A stretch of DNA of 6,006 nucleotides from an uncultured Eubacteriales bacterium (GTDB lineage: Bacteria; Bacillota; Clostridia; Oscillospirales; Acutalibacteraceae): the NCBI GenBank assembly GCA_900319255.1, contig ONNU01000286.1, forward strand, positions 1 through 6,006, in the 5' to 3' direction. This document shows, one piece after another, positions 5,684 to 6,006 of the stretch; positions within the stretch are counted from its first letter, which is position 1; the number at the start of each line of letters is the position of its first letter. The translations under genes and the position numbers were made by a program. The notes below the pieces were generated by a model, which was not told where the DNA came from, searched no databases, and worked only from the letters and a program-made list of their open reading frames with translations.

Positions 5684-5711
5684 TTGAAAGTTGTAAAATT
5701 AATTGTATATT
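5684..5711 (+). promoter_or_regulatory. Putative promoter for the right-edge membrane gene
   Basis: TTGAAA (5684-5689) and TATATT (5706-5711) are separated by 16 bp. Further TATAAT hexamers occur at 5738-5743 and 5743-5748, the second 15 bp after TTGTAA at 5722-5727. Any of these could drive the frame that begins at 5770. The extreme AT content makes the choice uncertain. Confidence 0.4.
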
Positions 5712-5769
5712 TATAAGCTTATTGTAAAAAAATAAAATATAATATAATACAAACAGAAGGTGAAAACAG

Positions 5770-6006
5770 TTGCTTGATGAGCTATTACAGAGGGTTGGAA
5801 GCTCTGTTTTTATTCAGCTTGTGATAGAGCTTTGGAATGGCTTGTTTTTGCTTATCATAATTTTTTCTGTCATAATTGGCAGGAAGCTTGACAAAACAGT
5901 CACATTTATGAATAACATCAAAATCCCCCTCACAAATGAGATTATAGTTTTTTATGTAGCTTTGTTCTTATACAATGTTTTCGACTGGTTCGCTGTCTAT
6001 TCAAAC
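5770..6006 (+). CDS. N-terminus of a membrane protein, possible sensor kinase (cut by window end)
   Basis: An open frame of 79 codons runs off the right edge. It starts at TTG 5770, with AAGGTG (5757-5762) 7 nt upstream; no in-frame ATG gives a comparable start. The visible part begins with an amphipathic stretch (LDELLQRVGSSVFIQLVIEL). One membrane helix follows at about 18-37 (ending in SVIIG) and a second at about 56-73 (IIVFYVALFLYNVFDWFAV). A charged, basic segment with RKLDK lies between them. The layout, and its position after a response regulator, suggest the multi-helix sensor of a histidine kinase. No catalytic domain is inside the window, so another membrane protein is equally possible. 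It is separated from the regulator by 362 bp and probably has its own promoter. Confidence 0.6.
   Translation, partial: MLDELLQRVGSSVFIQLVIELWNGLFLLIIIFSVIIGRKLDKTVTFMNNIKIPLTNEIIVFYVALFLYNVFDWFAVYSN

Noticed and set aside
1..6006. CRISPR array, tRNA, rRNA, transposase or prophage genes
   Set aside because: I saw no regular repeat-spacer pattern, tRNA-like cloverleaf, rRNA sequence or recognisable mobile-element protein on either strand.

Overview
The window looks like a chromosomal segment of a low-GC Gram-positive gut anaerobe. Clostridia, probably a Ruminococcus-like member of the Oscillospiraceae, is the best guess. This rests on strong AGGAGG-type ribosome binding sites, AT-rich spacers, TTG start use, and protein families typical of that group (a radical SAM/SPASM plus PqqD pair, a SAPR-type response regulator, a DUF6765 protein). 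The genus is an inference, since no 16S or other marker is present. All confident genes lie on the + strand.

Left block (1-1857): the pieces of a RiPP (ribosomally made, post-translationally modified peptide) locus. A 12-bp inverted repeat at the left edge precedes a radical SAM/SPASM peptide maturase (85-1401). A PqqD-type recognition protein (1413-1673) follows 11 nt later. A previously unmarked 47-codon ORF with three cysteines (1666-1809) overlaps the PqqD stop and ends 10 nt before a convincing intrinsic terminator (1820-1857). This small ORF is a candidate precursor or accessory peptide. No protease or exporter is visible, so the rest of the pathway must lie to the left or elsewhere.

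AT-rich spacer (1858-2170): no gene seen. It holds inverted repeats with TTACAA/TTGTAA half-sites, a small AT hairpin, and an extended -10 promoter (TGCTATAAT at 2060-2068).

Middle block (2171-4369): a tight three-gene operon. It encodes a four-helix membrane protein, a DUF6765 protein with an His/Asp-rich putative metal site, and a six-helix DUF308/HdeD-like membrane protein that starts on an ATGA overlap. A putative metal-dependent hydrolase sits between two small membrane proteins, and its role is unknown.

Right block (4370-6006): a 231-bp gap contains a GC-rich hairpin and a Fur-box-like palindrome just in front of a receiver/winged-helix/BTAD-type response regulator (4601-5407). A 362-bp gene-free stretch then carries two promoter-like sites flanking a compact set of stem-loops (5553-5674), a candidate structured leader or regulatory RNA. 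An open membrane-protein frame (TTG start at 5770) runs off the right edge and may be the N-terminus of the partner sensor kinase.
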